64,000 nucleotides of DNA from NCBI GenBank assembly GCA_021825365.1, contig JAKAHR010000012.1, positions 27,217 through 91,216 of the forward strand, read 5' to 3'. Positions 51,305 through 62,227 of this stretch are shown one piece after another. Origin of the DNA: Nitrospirota bacterium. Its GTDB lineage: Bacteria > Nitrospirota > Thermodesulfovibrionia > Thermodesulfovibrionales > UBA6898. Below the pieces are notes generated by a model. It did no database searches. It was given only the letters and a program-made list of their open reading frames with translations, and was not told where the DNA came from. Both the position numbers and the translations under genes were made by a program. How positions within the stretch are numbered: the first letter of the stretch is position 1; each line of letters starts with the position of its first letter.

Positions 51305-52765
51305 ATGAGCCTTCAGCCCAAGAAGACCAGGATCGTCTGCACGATAGGACCCGCCTCGGACTCCCCGGAGATATTGAAGGAAATGATCCGGGCAGGGATG
51401 AATGTGGCACGCCTCAACTTCTCCCACGGGGCCTTTGAATACCACAGGAAGGTGATAGGGACGATTCGCGCGGCTGCCGCGGAAACGGGCAGGCGTGTGG
51501 CGATACTCGCGGACCTCCCCGGTCCGAAGATACGCATAGGCATGCTGTCGAACGAACCGATCTCCCTGAAGCAGGGCGAGCCGATCAGCCTGACTACGGA
51601 AGAACTCGTCGGGGATGCACAGCGTGTCTCCGTAGCCTTCGACAGGCTACCCCTGGTGGTGAAGCCGGGCGATATCCTCTTTCTGAACGACGGCCTGATC
51701 CAGCTCGAGGTGCTTTCGGTGAAGGACAAAGACGTCCGGTGCCGGGTCGCGGTGGGAGGAGATCTGCGGTCCCGGAAGGGCCTGAATCTACCGGGGATAG
51801 ACCTCGGCATCAGCGCCTTCACGGAACGTGACCGCGAGTGCCTGCGCTTTGCGCTTGAGGCGGGAGTAGACGCGGTCAGTCAATCTTTTGTCGAAAGCGG
51901 CCGGGACATCACGGCGGTCAGGGAGGCTGCAGCCTCATTCGGTTACCATCCGTTCGTCATCGCCAAGATCGAGCGTTCGCGGGCGCTGGATCACTTCGGA
52001 GAGATACTCGAGGCCGCAGACGGGATCATGATCGCGCGCGGCGACCTCGGCGTCGAGATACCGATCGAGCAGATCGCGGTCGTACAGAAGCGTCTGATGC
52101 ATGAGGCTAACCTGAAGGCAAAGCCGGTGATCACCGCCACGCAGATGCTCGAGTCGATGACCGACAACCGGAGGCCGACCAGGGCCGAGGCGACTGATGT
52201 GGCAAACGCGATCCTGGACGGGACGGACTGTGTCATGCTTTCCGAAGAATCGGCAACAGGGAAGTATCCCCTTGAGGCGGTATCCGTCCTGACGCGGATC
52301 GCCGTTGCGACCGAGCCGCACCAGCCGCTGCGCGGCATGAGCGGCGCAACACCGGATGCCCGGCCGGGGGGAGGAGCGGACGTCCACGACCTTATCTCTC
52401 TCAGTGTCGAAACGATCTTCGAGCATGCCCGGCCCGCTGCCGTGTTCGCACCCACCAGGAGCGGCTCAACGGCGAGGAGCCTGTCACGGTTCAGGCTTCC
52501 CGTCTGGATCATCGCGGTGTCTTCGGTCGAGACGACCTGCCAGAGGCTTCAGTTCACCTACGGGGTAGAGGCGGTCTGCGAGGCCGCACATCCCGAGGAC
52601 TGGCGCGAGTACGCCCGGAAATGGCTCACTGCGCGCGACATTGACGGCAAGTTCGTCGTCCTGACCGAGGGCCCTTCCGCGCGGCACCCCGACATGAACC
52701 ACCGCGTCGAGATCATCGAGCTGGGGGGACCGCGGAACACCGCAGCACCATCCACGGGTACATGA
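51305..52765 (+). CDS. pyk: Pyruvate kinase
   Basis: A 486-aa enzyme that makes pyruvate and ATP from PEP. The N-terminal TRIVCTIGPASDS, the active-site VAKIERSRAL-type segment (IAKIERS), ARGDLGVEIP and MLESMTDNRRPTRAEATDVANA are intact. The C-terminal allosteric domain ends about residue 475. The ribosome binding site is AGGAGGGACTG. The 106-bp gap before it holds no recognisable feature. It is followed by an overlapping K+ channel gene. Confidence 0.96.
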   Translation: MSLQPKKTRIVCTIGPASDSPEILKEMIRAGMNVARLNFSHGAFEYHRKVIGTIRAAAAETGRRVAILADLPGPKIRIGMLSNEPISLKQGEPISLTTEELVGDAQRVSVAFDRLPLVVKPGDILFLNDGLIQLEVLSVKDKDVRCRVAVGGDLRSRKGLNLPGIDLGISAFTERDRECLRFALEAGVDAVSQSFVESGRDITAVREAAASFGYHPFVIAKIERSRALDHFGEILEAADGIMIARGDLGVEIPIEQIAVVQKRLMHEANLKAKPVITATQMLESMTDNRRPTRAEATDVANAILDGTDCVMLSEESATGKYPLEAVSVLTRIAVATEPHQPLRGMSGATPDARPGGGADVHDLISLSVETIFEHARPAAVFAPTRSGSTARSLSRFRLPVWIIAVSSVETTCQRLQFTYGVEAVCEAAHPEDWREYARKWLTARDIDGKFVVLTEGPSARHPDMNHRVEIIELGGPRNTAAPSTGT

Positions 52766-53454
52766 TCAAACGGCCGGGTATTATATCCGGTTTTTGGTCC
52801 GAAGAACGGAACCTCTCGGTCTTGCTCGGAATCGTCATCTTTACCTTTTTTGTGCTGCCGACGGTCACCAGCCTCTTTGGTGAACGGCCCGGGATCAACC
52901 TCCTGAACAACCTTACACTCTCCCTCCTTCTTTTGACGGGGGTCCTGGCCCTGACCCGCCATAGAGGCCTACAGATCGTCTTTGCGGCAGTGGTCGCATT
53001 GATCATACTGGTCCGCTGGGTCAGGGTACTCTTTGGGGTAACCTGGCTGGCAGGATGGGACATCTTTTTCTCCATGGTATCTGCAATCACTTTTATGGTC
53101 GTAGTGCTTGGCCATGTCTATAAGGAAGGACCGATCACGAGCCATCGCATCCAGGGCGCGGTCGCCGCATACCTGCTTATAGCGATGTCGTTCGCCATGG
53201 CCTATTTTCTCCTTGAGTTCCTTATACCCGGCTCCTTTCAGTTCCCGGGCGGACGCCTGATCCTCGATGAGCAGTCCTGGAAGACCTTTCATTATTTCAG
53301 CATTGTTACACTCACCACGCTGGGTTACGGAGATATCCTCCCTGCCCACCCGGCCGCCCGCAGTCTGGCTATGGCAGAGGCCCTTATCGGTCAGCTCTAC
53401 CCGGCGATCCTTTTGGCGCGGATGGTTTCGCTGCATATCCAGGCTCGGCATTAA
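52762..53454 (+). CDS. K+ channel-like membrane protein
   Basis: A 230-aa membrane protein with a potassium selectivity filter, TLTTLGYGD (about residues 188-196). Hydrophobic helices are visible before it (about residues 16-36, 47-61, 72-92, 95-115 and 128-152) and one after the pore. There is no charged S4 or cytoplasmic RCK domain, so gating is unclear. It overlaps pyk by 4 bp, an unexpected place for an ion channel, and ends the + strand energy block. Role in membrane potential or osmotic balance is inferred. Confidence 0.85.
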   Translation: MIKRPGIISGFWSEERNLSVLLGIVIFTFFVLPTVTSLFGERPGINLLNNLTLSLLLLTGVLALTRHRGLQIVFAAVVALIILVRWVRVLFGVTWLAGWDIFFSMVSAITFMVVVLGHVYKEGPITSHRIQGAVAAYLLIAMSFAMAYFLLEFLIPGSFQFPGGRLILDEQSWKTFHYFSIVTLTTLGYGDILPAHPAARSLAMAEALIGQLYPAILLARMVSLHIQARH

Positions 53455-53483
53455 AAAAAAGGGGAAGGGCATTCGCCCTTCCC
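53453..53483 (-). terminator. Rho-independent terminator of the glnB-glnA operon
   Basis: A 9-bp stem (GGGAAGGGC 53462-53470, GCCCTTCCC 53475-53483) with an ATTC loop is followed on the minus strand by eight Ts (53460-53453). It ends glnA transcription and may also stop the + strand cluster. Confidence 0.85.
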
Positions 53484-53514
53484 TTCAGCGCCTCGCTGAA
53501 AATTGATAGAAGAT

Positions 53515-54927
53515 CTAAATATCGAAGTAGAGGAAGAACTCGTAGGGATGCGGCCTCAGCCTCAGGGCGTCAACCTCCCTCGTCCTCTTGTAGCTGATCC
53601 AGGTATCTATCGCGTCCTGGGTGAAGACATCTCCCTTGAGGAGGAATTCGTGGTCAGCCTCAAGCGCGCTGAGGGCGTCGTCAAGACTGCCGGGCATTGT
53701 CGGCACGGATGCGAGTTCCTCAGGTCCCAGTTCGTAGATGTCCTTGTCCAGAGGCTCGCCCGGGTGTATCTTGTTTTCGATGCCGTCGAGGCCGGCCATG
53801 AGCATCGCGGAGAAGGCCAGGTAGGTATTGCACGACGGATCAGGGAACCGCACCTCGATCCTCTTCGCCTTGGGACTGGCCGAATAGGTCGGTATCCTGA
53901 TCGACGCGGAGCGGTTCCGGGCCGAGTACGCCAGGTTGACCGGCGCCTCGAAGCCGGGAGTCAGACGCTTGTATGAGTTTGTCGTGGGGTTGGTCAGCGC
54001 GGCCAGCGCGTGCGCATGCTTCAGGACCCCGCCGATGTAATACAGGGCGAGGTCGCTCAGCCCGGCGTACCCGTTGCCCGAGAAGAGGGGTTTGCCTTTC
54101 TTCCATATCGACTGGTGGACATGCATGCCGGAGCCGTTATCACCGAAGAGGGGCTTGGGCATGAAGGTGACGGTCTTGCCGTGCCTCCGCGCCACGTTCT
54201 TGATGATGTACTTGAAGAGCATGTTCTTGTCGGCCATCTTGACCAGGGAGTCGAACCGCATGTCGATCTCGGCCTGCCCGGCGGTCGCCACCTCGTGGTG
54301 CTCGCGCTCGACGTAAATGCCGACCTTCTGCATTTCCATCACCATCTCGGTCCTGAGGTTAACCTGGCTGTCAGTCGGCGGGACAGGGAAGTACCCCTCC
54401 TTGTGGCGGGGCTTGTAACCCAGATTGGGGTTTTCGTCCCGTCCGGAGTTCCAGATGCCCTCAACGGAATCGATGAAGTAGTAGCCGCTGTGTGAATTCT
54501 GGTCGAACTGGATGCCGTCGAAGATGAAGAACTCAGCCTCAGGCCCGAAAAAAGCGGTGTCGCCGATGCCGGTGGACTTGAGGTAATTTTCCGCCTTCTG
54601 GGCTATGTACCGCGGGTCACGCGAATAATATTCCTTCGTGATCGGGTCGACGATATTGCAGATAAGGCTTATCGTCGGATACTCCATGAACGGGTCCATG
54701 AAGGCGGTCTCCGGGTCCGGCACGATGAGCATGTCGGAGGTATGGATAGCCTTCCATCCCCTGATGGATGAGCCGTCGAAGCCCAACCCCTCATCGAAGA
54801 TCTCCTCCTTCAGCTCCGCGACCGGAACCGCAAAATGCTGCCAGATCCCCGGATAGTCGAGGAATTTGAAGTTCGCCATAACCGCCTTGTTTTCCTGCGC
54901 CATTTTCAATACGTCTTTGGGTGTCAT
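53515..54927 (-). CDS. glnA: Glutamine synthetase type I (beta)
   Basis: A 470-aa GS that makes glutamine from glutamate, ammonia and ATP. It shows FDGSSIRGW, the metal-binding [10 protein letters not shown], the ATP loop [16 protein letters not shown] and NRSASIRIP. The adenylylation-site region is [11 protein letters not shown] with the target Tyr near residue 398, so activity is probably controlled by GlnE. The ATG follows GAGGAGGAACA. It is the last gene of GATase-glnB-glnA and is followed by a terminator. A 96-bp gap separates it from glnB. Confidence 0.97.
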   Translation of the reverse strand: MTPKDVLKMAQENKAVMANFKFLDYPGIWQHFAVPVAELKEEIFDEGLGFDGSSIRGWKAIHTSDMLIVPDPETAFMDPFMEYPTISLICNIVDPITKEYYSRDPRYIAQKAENYLKSTGIGDTAFFGPEAEFFIFDGIQFDQNSHSGYYFIDSVEGIWNSGRDENPNLGYKPRHKEGYFPVPPTDSQVNLRTEMVMEMQKVGIYVEREHHEVATAGQAEIDMRFDSLVKMADKNMLFKYIIKNVARRHGKTVTFMPKPLFGDNGSGMHVHQSIWKKGKPLFSGNGYAGLSDLALYYIGGVLKHAHALAALTNPTTNSYKRLTPGFEAPVNLAYSARNRSASIRIPTYSASPKAKRIEVRFPDPSCNTYLAFSAMLMAGLDGIENKIHPGEPLDKDIYELGPEELASVPTMPGSLDDALSALEADHEFLLKGDVFTQDAIDTWISYKRTREVDALRLRPHPYEFFLYFDI

Positions 54928-55023
54928 TGTTCCTCCTCTTTGATAAAGTTATCGGTTATTGGGGGTTGGCCGGCAAAGAAGGCTATTCGCCAGGCCCTGA
55001 CCCCTCGGTGCTCATCCCTGCCG

Positions 55024-56078
<1,055 letters not shown>

Positions 56079-56207
56079 ATGCACAACTCCATATCAAGAA
56101 GCCTGCCATTTCAATCTCCTTGACTAATAAGCCTTTTTTCCGGAGGGCTGGCATGGATTTGTCTGGTATTTGGGCAAGGCTGCCCGTTAAAAAGGCAGAT
56201 TGAACAT

Positions 56208-56243
56208 AAAAAAAGGAGGGACCCGTTTCGGGCCCTCCCTTTT
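56208..56243 (-). terminator. Rho-independent terminator of the small membrane-protein gene
   Basis: On the minus strand a GGGAGGG-C-CCCG / CGGG-A-CCCTCC-type stem is followed by a run of seven Ts. It lies 25 bp past the stop of the gene at 56268. Confidence 0.75.
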
Positions 56244-56267
56244 GTGCGGGATGACGTGTCCCGGTAT

Positions 56268-56642
56268 TTACGACTTGCCGGGGCTATCTCCGCCTTCGTC
56301 CCTCTTCTCTGAAGGCGCACCCTTCTTCTTGCCGGCCAGATAGGATTCGCTCGGCCTCCAGCCAAAAGAAGCACTCCTCTGTGCGGGCACCATCACCGCC
56401 GAGGCGACCTTCTGAAGGACCAGCTTCATCAGCATGGCGATGCCGATGAAGGGCAGAAACGCCGCATACAGGAGCCCCAGGACCGGTCCGAGCATGACGA
56501 TGCCGGTTGCCGGAAGCCTGAAGTACATCGCCCCTTTACCACCGGGAAGCACGCCCTCAGTCCCGATATCCATCCGTTCACCCGTCGAGAAATTCCAGTA
56601 CGTCCCCTTGCCCACCTTGTTTCCTGCTGTGTACCGTACCAT
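56268..56642 (-). CDS. Small membrane protein of unknown function (124 aa)
   Basis: A good ribosome binding site (GGAAGGAGGATACGACA) opens a 124-aa protein. Its N-terminal ~45 residues are beta-rich (GTYWNFSTGERMDIG), then there is one hydrophobic hairpin (about residues 45-75, TGIVMLGPVLGLLYAAFLPFIGIA), and the C-terminus is basic, charged and probably disordered. The layout recalls a small inner-membrane protein with an outside beta hairpin. Family not recognised. Confidence 0.6.
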   Translation of the reverse strand: MVRYTAGNKVGKGTYWNFSTGERMDIGTEGVLPGGKGAMYFRLPATGIVMLGPVLGLLYAAFLPFIGIAMLMKLVLQKVASAVMVPAQRSASFGWRPSESYLAGKKKGAPSEKRDEGGDSPGKS

Positions 56643-56766
56643 TGTCGTATCCTCCTTCCGCTGTTATTCTCTTCTTCTGATTCTAGAATACGCCACCATC
56701 CGCTCTGGAACAATCAGACGAACGTCCTACTTGGGGGGGTATGAATTCGTAGAGATGAAGGGATTA

Positions 56767-56798
56767 TTGACCACCAGCCCGGCATTTTAATATATAAT
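56767..56798 (+). promoter_or_regulatory. Predicted sigma-70 promoter of the NifA-like gene
   Basis: TTGACC (56767-56772) and TATATA (56791-56796; or TATAAT 56793-56798) with an 18-20-bp spacer, 19-21 bp before the start codon. Ribosome binding site GGAGGAAAGC. Confidence 0.5.
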
Positions 56799-56816
56799 CA
56801 ACGGAGGAAAGCTGAA

Positions 56817-58346
56817 ATGATCAAGGATAACAAGACGTTAGAACTGACCGCGCTCTACGAGATCAGCAAGATCCTCGGTTCATCCCTGAATCTGAAGACG
56901 ACCCTCCGCGGGGTGATGCGGGTCCTCTCGGAGTACCTGGACATGCGGAGAGGGACCGTTGCCCTCCGCAGTGACCACGAGGTATCGATCGTCGCGGCCC
57001 ATGGCATGTCGGAGGACGAGATCAGGAGGGGCCGGTACCGCCTCGGCGAAGGGATCATCGGCCGGGTGGCCAAACTCGGCTCTCCGATCGTCATTCCCAA
57101 TATCGGAGATGAACCCCTTTTCCTTAATAAGACAGGCGCCCGACAGATGATCAGGAAGGAGAACATCGCCTTCCTCTGCGTGCCGATCAAGTTCAAGAAT
57201 GATGTCCTCGGCGTCCTCAGTGTTGATCGCCTCTTCGTTTCGAGGGGCATCTCGTTCGAGGAGGACCTGCGGCTTCTGAAGATCATCGCCTCACTCATCG
57301 CGCAGTCGGTAAAACTCCACCAGGAGGTCGAAAGGGAACGGGAGGCGTTCCAGGAGGAAAAGGAGCTGCTCACGCATCAGCTCAAGGGGAGATTCCGGGT
57401 CGAAAATATCATCGGACAGTCGGACCGCATGCAGGAGGTCTTCGAGGCGATCCACCAGGTCGCACCATCAAAGGCGAATGTCCTCCTCCGGGGGGAAAGC
57501 GGCACCGGCAAGGAACTCGTCTCCAAGGCGATCCACTACATGAGCCCGCGGGCAAAGCAGGCGTTCATCAAATTCAACTGCGCTTCCATCCCTGAGGGGC
57601 TTCTCGAATCTGAACTCTTCGGCCACGAAAAAGGGGCCTTCACCGGGGCGACCGCCATGCGCAAGGGGAGGTTCGAACTTGCGCACACCGGCACCATTTT
57701 CCTCGATGAGATCGGTGACCTGCCCCTCACCCTCCAGCCGAAGATACTGCGGGTGCTCCAGGAAAAGGAGTTCGAGAGGGTCGGCGGCGAACGGACCCTA
57801 AAGGTTGATGTGCGGCTGATCGCGGCGACGAGCAGGGACCTCGAAGAACTGGTCAGCTCGGGCAGGTTCCGGGAGGACCTCTATTACCGTCTCAATGTCG
57901 TCCCGATCCTTTTGCCCGCCCTGCGGGAAAGGCCCGAGGACATCCCTCTCCTGGCGGAGCATTTCCTGAAGAAATACAATGAGGAAAACCGCAAGTCAGT
58001 CAGCATCTCTCCCGAGGTGCTCGGCCTCTTCATGAGCTATGACTGGCCGGGCAATGTGCGGGAGATCGAAAACACGATCGAGCGGCTGGTGGTGATGACG
58101 CCGGGACGGTCGATCACTCTCTCCGACGTTCCGCTGAACATCAGGGACCGCTCGATACGCACCCGGTCCCAGACCCCGGCCAGGGACGCCCTGCCCTCGA
58201 CGATCGCCGATATCGAGAAGGCCAACATCCTGGATGCCCTCAACAGGACCGGGTGGGTACAGGCAAAGGCAGCGCGGATCCTCGGCATCACCGCCCGTCA
58301 GATCGGCTATAAGATGAAGAGGTACGGAATCTCGGGAGTGAAATAG
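56817..58346 (+). CDS. nifA: NifA-type sigma-54-dependent transcriptional activator
   Basis: A 509-aa enhancer-binding protein: N-terminal GAF domain (residues about 20-165), AAA+ central domain with Walker A GESGTGKE, the sigma-54-contact loop GAFTGA and Walker B IFLDEIGDL, and a Fis-type HTH (ARILGITARQIGYKMKRYG). The HTH wording is close to NifA. The Cys motif between AAA+ and HTH found in oxygen-sensitive rhizobial NifA is absent. It lies next to glnB-glnA, so nitrogen control is plausible. No nif structural genes are in the window, so a broader NtrC-like role remains possible. Confidence 0.85.
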   Translation: MIKDNKTLELTALYEISKILGSSLNLKTTLRGVMRVLSEYLDMRRGTVALRSDHEVSIVAAHGMSEDEIRRGRYRLGEGIIGRVAKLGSPIVIPNIGDEPLFLNKTGARQMIRKENIAFLCVPIKFKNDVLGVLSVDRLFVSRGISFEEDLRLLKIIASLIAQSVKLHQEVEREREAFQEEKELLTHQLKGRFRVENIIGQSDRMQEVFEAIHQVAPSKANVLLRGESGTGKELVSKAIHYMSPRAKQAFIKFNCASIPEGLLESELFGHEKGAFTGATAMRKGRFELAHTGTIFLDEIGDLPLTLQPKILRVLQEKEFERVGGERTLKVDVRLIAATSRDLEELVSSGRFREDLYYRLNVVPILLPALRERPEDIPLLAEHFLKKYNEENRKSVSISPEVLGLFMSYDWPGNVREIENTIERLVVMTPGRSITLSDVPLNIRDRSIRTRSQTPARDALPSTIADIEKANILDALNRTGWVQAKAARILGITARQIGYKMKRYGISGVK

Positions 58347-58375
58347 CAGGGCGTACGCAGACGGCATGGCGGTGG

Positions 58376-61213
58376 TCAGGAGCCGAGCAGCGCTTGTAAT
58401 ACCTCCTGCAGATCATCGATATTATAGGGCTTCTTGAGGAATGCCTTAAATTGCTGATCATGACGGCCCGACATGACAGCAACATCGGAGTATCCGCTCG
58501 ATACGACAGCCTTGACGCCGGGGTCTATCTCGGCAAGCATCTGCACCGTCTCGGAGCCTCCTATCCCTCCCCGGATCGTCAGATCGAGAATGACCACGTC
58601 GAACGGCTTCCCCGACCGCTTCGCCTCTCTGAACATTTCGAGCGCTTCCCGCCCGTGGCTCGCGAACTCCACCTCATGACCGAGGGCATGGATCAATTCC
58701 CCGGCAACGTCGCGGATCACCTTCTCGTCATCCATCACGAGTATCTTCCCCTTGCGGCACGGGGCGTCTGCAGCCGTATGCCTGGTACGCTTCCGCTCAA
58801 ACACCTCGGCTGCAGCGGGAATATAGATAAAAAAGGTAGTACCCTTGCCGGGTTTTGAGATCACATTGATCAGGCCGCCGTGGTTTTTCACGATGGAATA
58901 GGAGGTCGCAAGGCCGAGGCCGCTCCCCTTCTCCTTGGTCGTGAAATACGGGTCAAATATCCGCGGAAGGTACTGTTCCGGTATCCCGATCCCGCTGTCC
59001 CTGATCGCGATCTCCGCGTACTTTCCCTCCTGGAGGCTCAGCGGCAGGTTTTCTCCGGGAATATCGACGTTCCGCGCCGTTATCTCCACCAGCCCGCCCC
59101 CGGGCATCGCCTGATCGGCATTAAGGACTATATTCTGGACGACCTGGCCGATCTGGCCCTCGTCAGCCTCAGCCTGCCACAGACCTTCGTCCCCTGAGAT
59201 ACGGTATTCCGAACAGGATCCGCTCAGCGCGAACTTCGTCGCGTTCTCGATTACCGGCCAGAGACTCGTCGGCCTTCTCACCGGGCTGCCGCCCTTCGAA
59301 AAGGTCAGGAGCTGGTTCGTCAGCTTCACCGACATCTCCAGTGCCCGTTCCGCCTGCTCGATCGCGGCGAGGCTCTTCTGCCTGTCATCCTTCTTCAGTC
59401 TCGCCAGGGAGATATATCCGAACACACCCTGCAGAAGGTTGTTGAAATCATGGGCGATCCCCCCTGCAAGAGTGCCGATCGCCTCGAGCTTCTGGGCCTT
59501 CAGGCGTTCCGTCTCCAGCAGATGTTTCTCGGTTATGTTGTTGATCGACTCGATGACCGAGGTGACCGCCCCTGATTCATCCTTCAGCGGAAATGCCTTT
59601 GTTTCGACATACAGGGTGTTAGCCCCCGCATCGCCGTGCTTGTGGCATACGGTAGACGGCTCGCCGGTCTCAAAGGCCTTCTTCACCGCACATTCCTCTC
59701 CGACTTCGTAGCACGGCCGGTTCGCCTTGTGCGATACCTCGTAGCAGTGTTTCCCGATGACGTCGTCGCAGGATGCGCTCACCAGTTTGCAGTATGCCCG
59801 GTTCGTGCTCACGATGCGGTAGTCCCGGTCGACGACGACAAATCCCTCGTCCACGCTGTCGAGCACCTTCCTCACCATCTGTTCGCTCTTCTGCAGGGCC
59901 TCTTCGGACAACCTGCGGTCCGTTATGTCGCGACTGCCCATGATCGAACCTGTCACGTTCCCCTGCCTGTCCGGCACATTGCGTCCCGTTGACTCGATCC
60001 AGCGATAGCTCCCGTCCTTGTGTCGGTAGCGGTATTGAGCCGAACCGGTGCCGATCTTCAACATGTCGTCAATCGCGCTGATCACCTGGTCCCGGTCGTC
60101 CGGGTGGATCTTCTCCGGGGCCCATGTGCCGACAAGCTCTGCCGGACGATATCCGAGGACCCTTTCGTACGAAGGAGACGCATATTGAAAGAATGCCCGT
60201 TCGTCAAACTGACCGACCATGTCCACCATGTTGTCCGTAATCTGGCGTAACCGCGCCTCGTCGGCGCGCACCGTCTCTTCCGCCTTTTTGCGCGCATCGA
60301 TGTTTTGGAGCAGCTCGGTATTGATCCTTGAAATCGATGCATACCGCCATATCGCCATGCCGCAGACGGACAGGAAAATCAACACCGCGCTGACCGCAAC
60401 CACTCTCTTTGCGGTCCAGTACGGCGCCGGCCGGGAAAACCACCTGCTGTAGATCGCCTGATATGCAGTGCTCCCCACAAAACCGGGCAGAACCATGTTC
60501 AACCGTTCAACCAGCCCGACATTGTCCTTGCGCACCGCCAGACACCGTTCCCGCTCGACAAAGGGCTTTCCGACTTCCCTGATGCGGTCTTCCAGCCCGG
60601 TTTCCCTCGCATGCTTCAGCACCATCGATTTCTCGGCGGCGAACAATTCGATCTCACCGGCCAGGAGGCTGAATATCCCTTCCTGATAACTGTTTTCAAT
60701 GACCAGGCGCACCCCCGGCCTGCTCTTCATCTGCTCGTAGGACATGCTCCCCCGGATAACACCCACACTATACCCTGCAGGTACCTTACTGACATCGATG
60801 CTGCTTTCGGAACGGCCGAAGAAGGAGAGGTGCGTCACATCGACCGGCACACTGAAATTCAATTTCTTTTCGCGCTCCGCGCTCTTCAGCAGGATGCCCA
60901 CATCCGCCTCTCCACTTTCTATCGCGCTGATCATCTCGGGCCAGCCATTCTTGCAGATATACCTTACATCGAGTCCCGCCCTGCCGGCTATGTCCCCCAT
61001 CACATCCACAAAAAAACCGGAGGGCTTGTCTTTCTGTCTGTCCCAGAACGACACCGGGGGATATTCGCAATGGAAGACAACGACCGTCTTAAGGGGTTTG
61101 TTCCGGGCCTGACCTGACTCGGCCCATGAAGAAGAACCGCATGCGGCTATCACGATTATGGCGAAGAGTGCGAGTCCGACAACGCTTCCGTGCCGGCGCG
61201 CCGCGAATCTCAT
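58376..61213 (-). CDS. Hybrid sensor histidine kinase with periplasmic solute-binding domain and two PAS domains
   Basis: A 945-aa hybrid kinase. The N-terminal signal/anchor (about residues 10-30) is followed by a SBP_bac_3 amino-acid-binding-like domain (about 40-265). A second helix lies near 280-300, then come two PAS domains (about 315-565), HisKA with phospho-His in GIAHDFNNLLQG, HATPase with N box and GSGLGLATSY, and a receiver with phospho-Asp in VILDLTI and the FLKKPYN Lys. It probably senses a small amino acid or opine outside the membrane. No partner regulator is adjacent. ATG 61213 has AAGGTCA at good spacing. Confidence 0.9.
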   Translation of the reverse strand: MRFAARRHGSVVGLALFAIIVIAACGSSSWAESGQARNKPLKTVVVFHCEYPPVSFWDRQKDKPSGFFVDVMGDIAGRAGLDVRYICKNGWPEMISAIESGEADVGILLKSAEREKKLNFSVPVDVTHLSFFGRSESSIDVSKVPAGYSVGVIRGSMSYEQMKSRPGVRLVIENSYQEGIFSLLAGEIELFAAEKSMVLKHARETGLEDRIREVGKPFVERERCLAVRKDNVGLVERLNMVLPGFVGSTAYQAIYSRWFSRPAPYWTAKRVVAVSAVLIFLSVCGMAIWRYASISRINTELLQNIDARKKAEETVRADEARLRQITDNMVDMVGQFDERAFFQYASPSYERVLGYRPAELVGTWAPEKIHPDDRDQVISAIDDMLKIGTGSAQYRYRHKDGSYRWIESTGRNVPDRQGNVTGSIMGSRDITDRRLSEEALQKSEQMVRKVLDSVDEGFVVVDRDYRIVSTNRAYCKLVSASCDDVIGKHCYEVSHKANRPCYEVGEECAVKKAFETGEPSTVCHKHGDAGANTLYVETKAFPLKDESGAVTSVIESINNITEKHLLETERLKAQKLEAIGTLAGGIAHDFNNLLQGVFGYISLARLKKDDRQKSLAAIEQAERALEMSVKLTNQLLTFSKGGSPVRRPTSLWPVIENATKFALSGSCSEYRISGDEGLWQAEADEGQIGQVVQNIVLNADQAMPGGGLVEITARNVDIPGENLPLSLQEGKYAEIAIRDSGIGIPEQYLPRIFDPYFTTKEKGSGLGLATSYSIVKNHGGLINVISKPGKGTTFFIYIPAAAEVFERKRTRHTAADAPCRKGKILVMDDEKVIRDVAGELIHALGHEVEFASHGREALEMFREAKRSGKPFDVVILDLTIRGGIGGSETVQMLAEIDPGVKAVVSSGYSDVAVMSGRHDQQFKAFLKKPYNIDDLQEVLQALLGS

Positions 61214-61259
61214 GGGGTGACCTTATGGGGGGTGGATTGCATGTCTTTCTACACTTATA

Positions 61260-61288
61260 TATGTAGCAGACTCGCCCGGCTGTTTCAA
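61260..61288 (-). promoter_or_regulatory. Predicted promoter of the hybrid sensor kinase
   Basis: On the minus strand TTGAAA (61288-61283) and TACATA (61265-61260) are 17 bp apart, with a TGC extended -10. It gives a leader of about 40 nt. Confidence 0.5.
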
Positions 61289-61351
61289 CAGAAAAGGCAG
61301 GCACATGCAGTCTGGAGCTTCGGTTTGTCTCTCCTTCGGACCGGGAAGGGA

Positions 61352-61999
61352 CTACTTATCTTCTACTGCATCACAAACCTGCTTGAAGATATCAGAGACA
61401 GAACCGGAGCCTGTTATCGACTTGAGGATCCGCTTCTTTTCATAGTATGCGATAAGCGGGGCTTTCTGTGACTCATAGACGGAAAGTCTTTTTCTAATCG
61501 TCTCCTCCCTGTCATCATCCCTCTGGAAGAGCCCGCCGCCGCATTTGTCGCATACCCCTTCCTTCGCCGGCGGCAGAAGATGCACATTAAAGACCTGTCC
61601 GCAGAACCGGCATATCCTCCTGCCTGACATCCTCTTGATAAGTTCCTTCTTTTCGACCTCAATGCTGACCACCGCGCTGACGGGGGCCCCTATCACTGCA
61701 AGCATCTTGTCCAGCGCCATGGCCTGCGCCTCGTTACGCGGGAACCCGTCGATGATATACCCCTTTTTGCAGTCTTCCCTCTTGAGCCGGTCATGCACCA
61801 TCCCCAGGACGATGCTGTCAGGCACCAGTTCCCCCCTGTCCATGTAGCCCTTCGCATCCTTGCCGAGAGGGGTACCGGCGGCAACGGCCTTCCGCAGGAT
61901 CTCTCCGGTAGATATCTCGGGTATGGAATAGCGCTCCATCAGCTTCTTGGCCTGCGTCCCCTTGCCGGAACCAGGTGCGCCGAGCAGCACAAACCTCAT
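61352..61999 (-). CDS. adk: Adenylate kinase (zinc-lid long form)
   Basis: A 215-aa enzyme that interconverts 2 ADP with ATP and AMP. The P-loop GAPGSGKGTQ is at residues 7-16 and the lid is the zinc type, with Cys130/Cys133 and Cys150/Cys153. DGFPRNEAQA (about 85-94) is the AMP-binding part. Zinc-lid adenylate kinases are common outside enterics. ATG 61999 follows AAAGGAGGACGT. It lies 138 bp upstream (on the minus strand) of the kinase gene and is probably separate. Confidence 0.97.
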   Translation of the reverse strand: MRFVLLGAPGSGKGTQAKKLMERYSIPEISTGEILRKAVAAGTPLGKDAKGYMDRGELVPDSIVLGMVHDRLKREDCKKGYIIDGFPRNEAQAMALDKMLAVIGAPVSAVVSIEVEKKELIKRMSGRRICRFCGQVFNVHLLPPAKEGVCDKCGGGLFQRDDDREETIRKRLSVYESQKAPLIAYYEKKRILKSITGSGSVSDIFKQVCDAVEDK

Positions 62000-62091
62000 A
62001 CGTCCTCCTTTATTTCAGGGAAGATTCGGAACTACCCGACCCACCCGAAACCTGATACATGATGTCCAACGTCAATTGGTGAACTTATCTA

Positions 62092-62121
62092 AATATAGAG
62101 ATAGCGTCTTTCCTAAGTCAA
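62092..62121 (-). promoter_or_regulatory. Predicted promoter of adk
   Basis: On the minus strand TTGACT (62121-62116) and TATATT (62097-62092) are 18 bp apart; leader about 85 nt. No gene is visible in the 62000-62276 gap beyond this promoter and the terminator at 62228. Confidence 0.5.
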
Positions 62122-62227
62122 GACATATTTCCGACAAAAAGAGACGAGTCGGGTGTTGCAGTGCTCTGTGATGGCATACACGGCTTCGATAGGTAATCGG
62201 AGCGGATCAAAATGGCGGCATTCCCTC

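Noticed and set aside
56093..56108. A sigma-54-like TGGCAGG-N4-TTGAT upstream of the GATase-glnB-glnA operon
   Set aside because: The -12 GC is replaced by GA and the start would fall about 5 nt before the ATG, after the ribosome binding site, so it does not fit.
56162..56185. GGGCAAGGCTGCCC hairpin near 56170 as a second terminator
   Set aside because: The stem is only about 5 bp and the better terminator lies at 56208.
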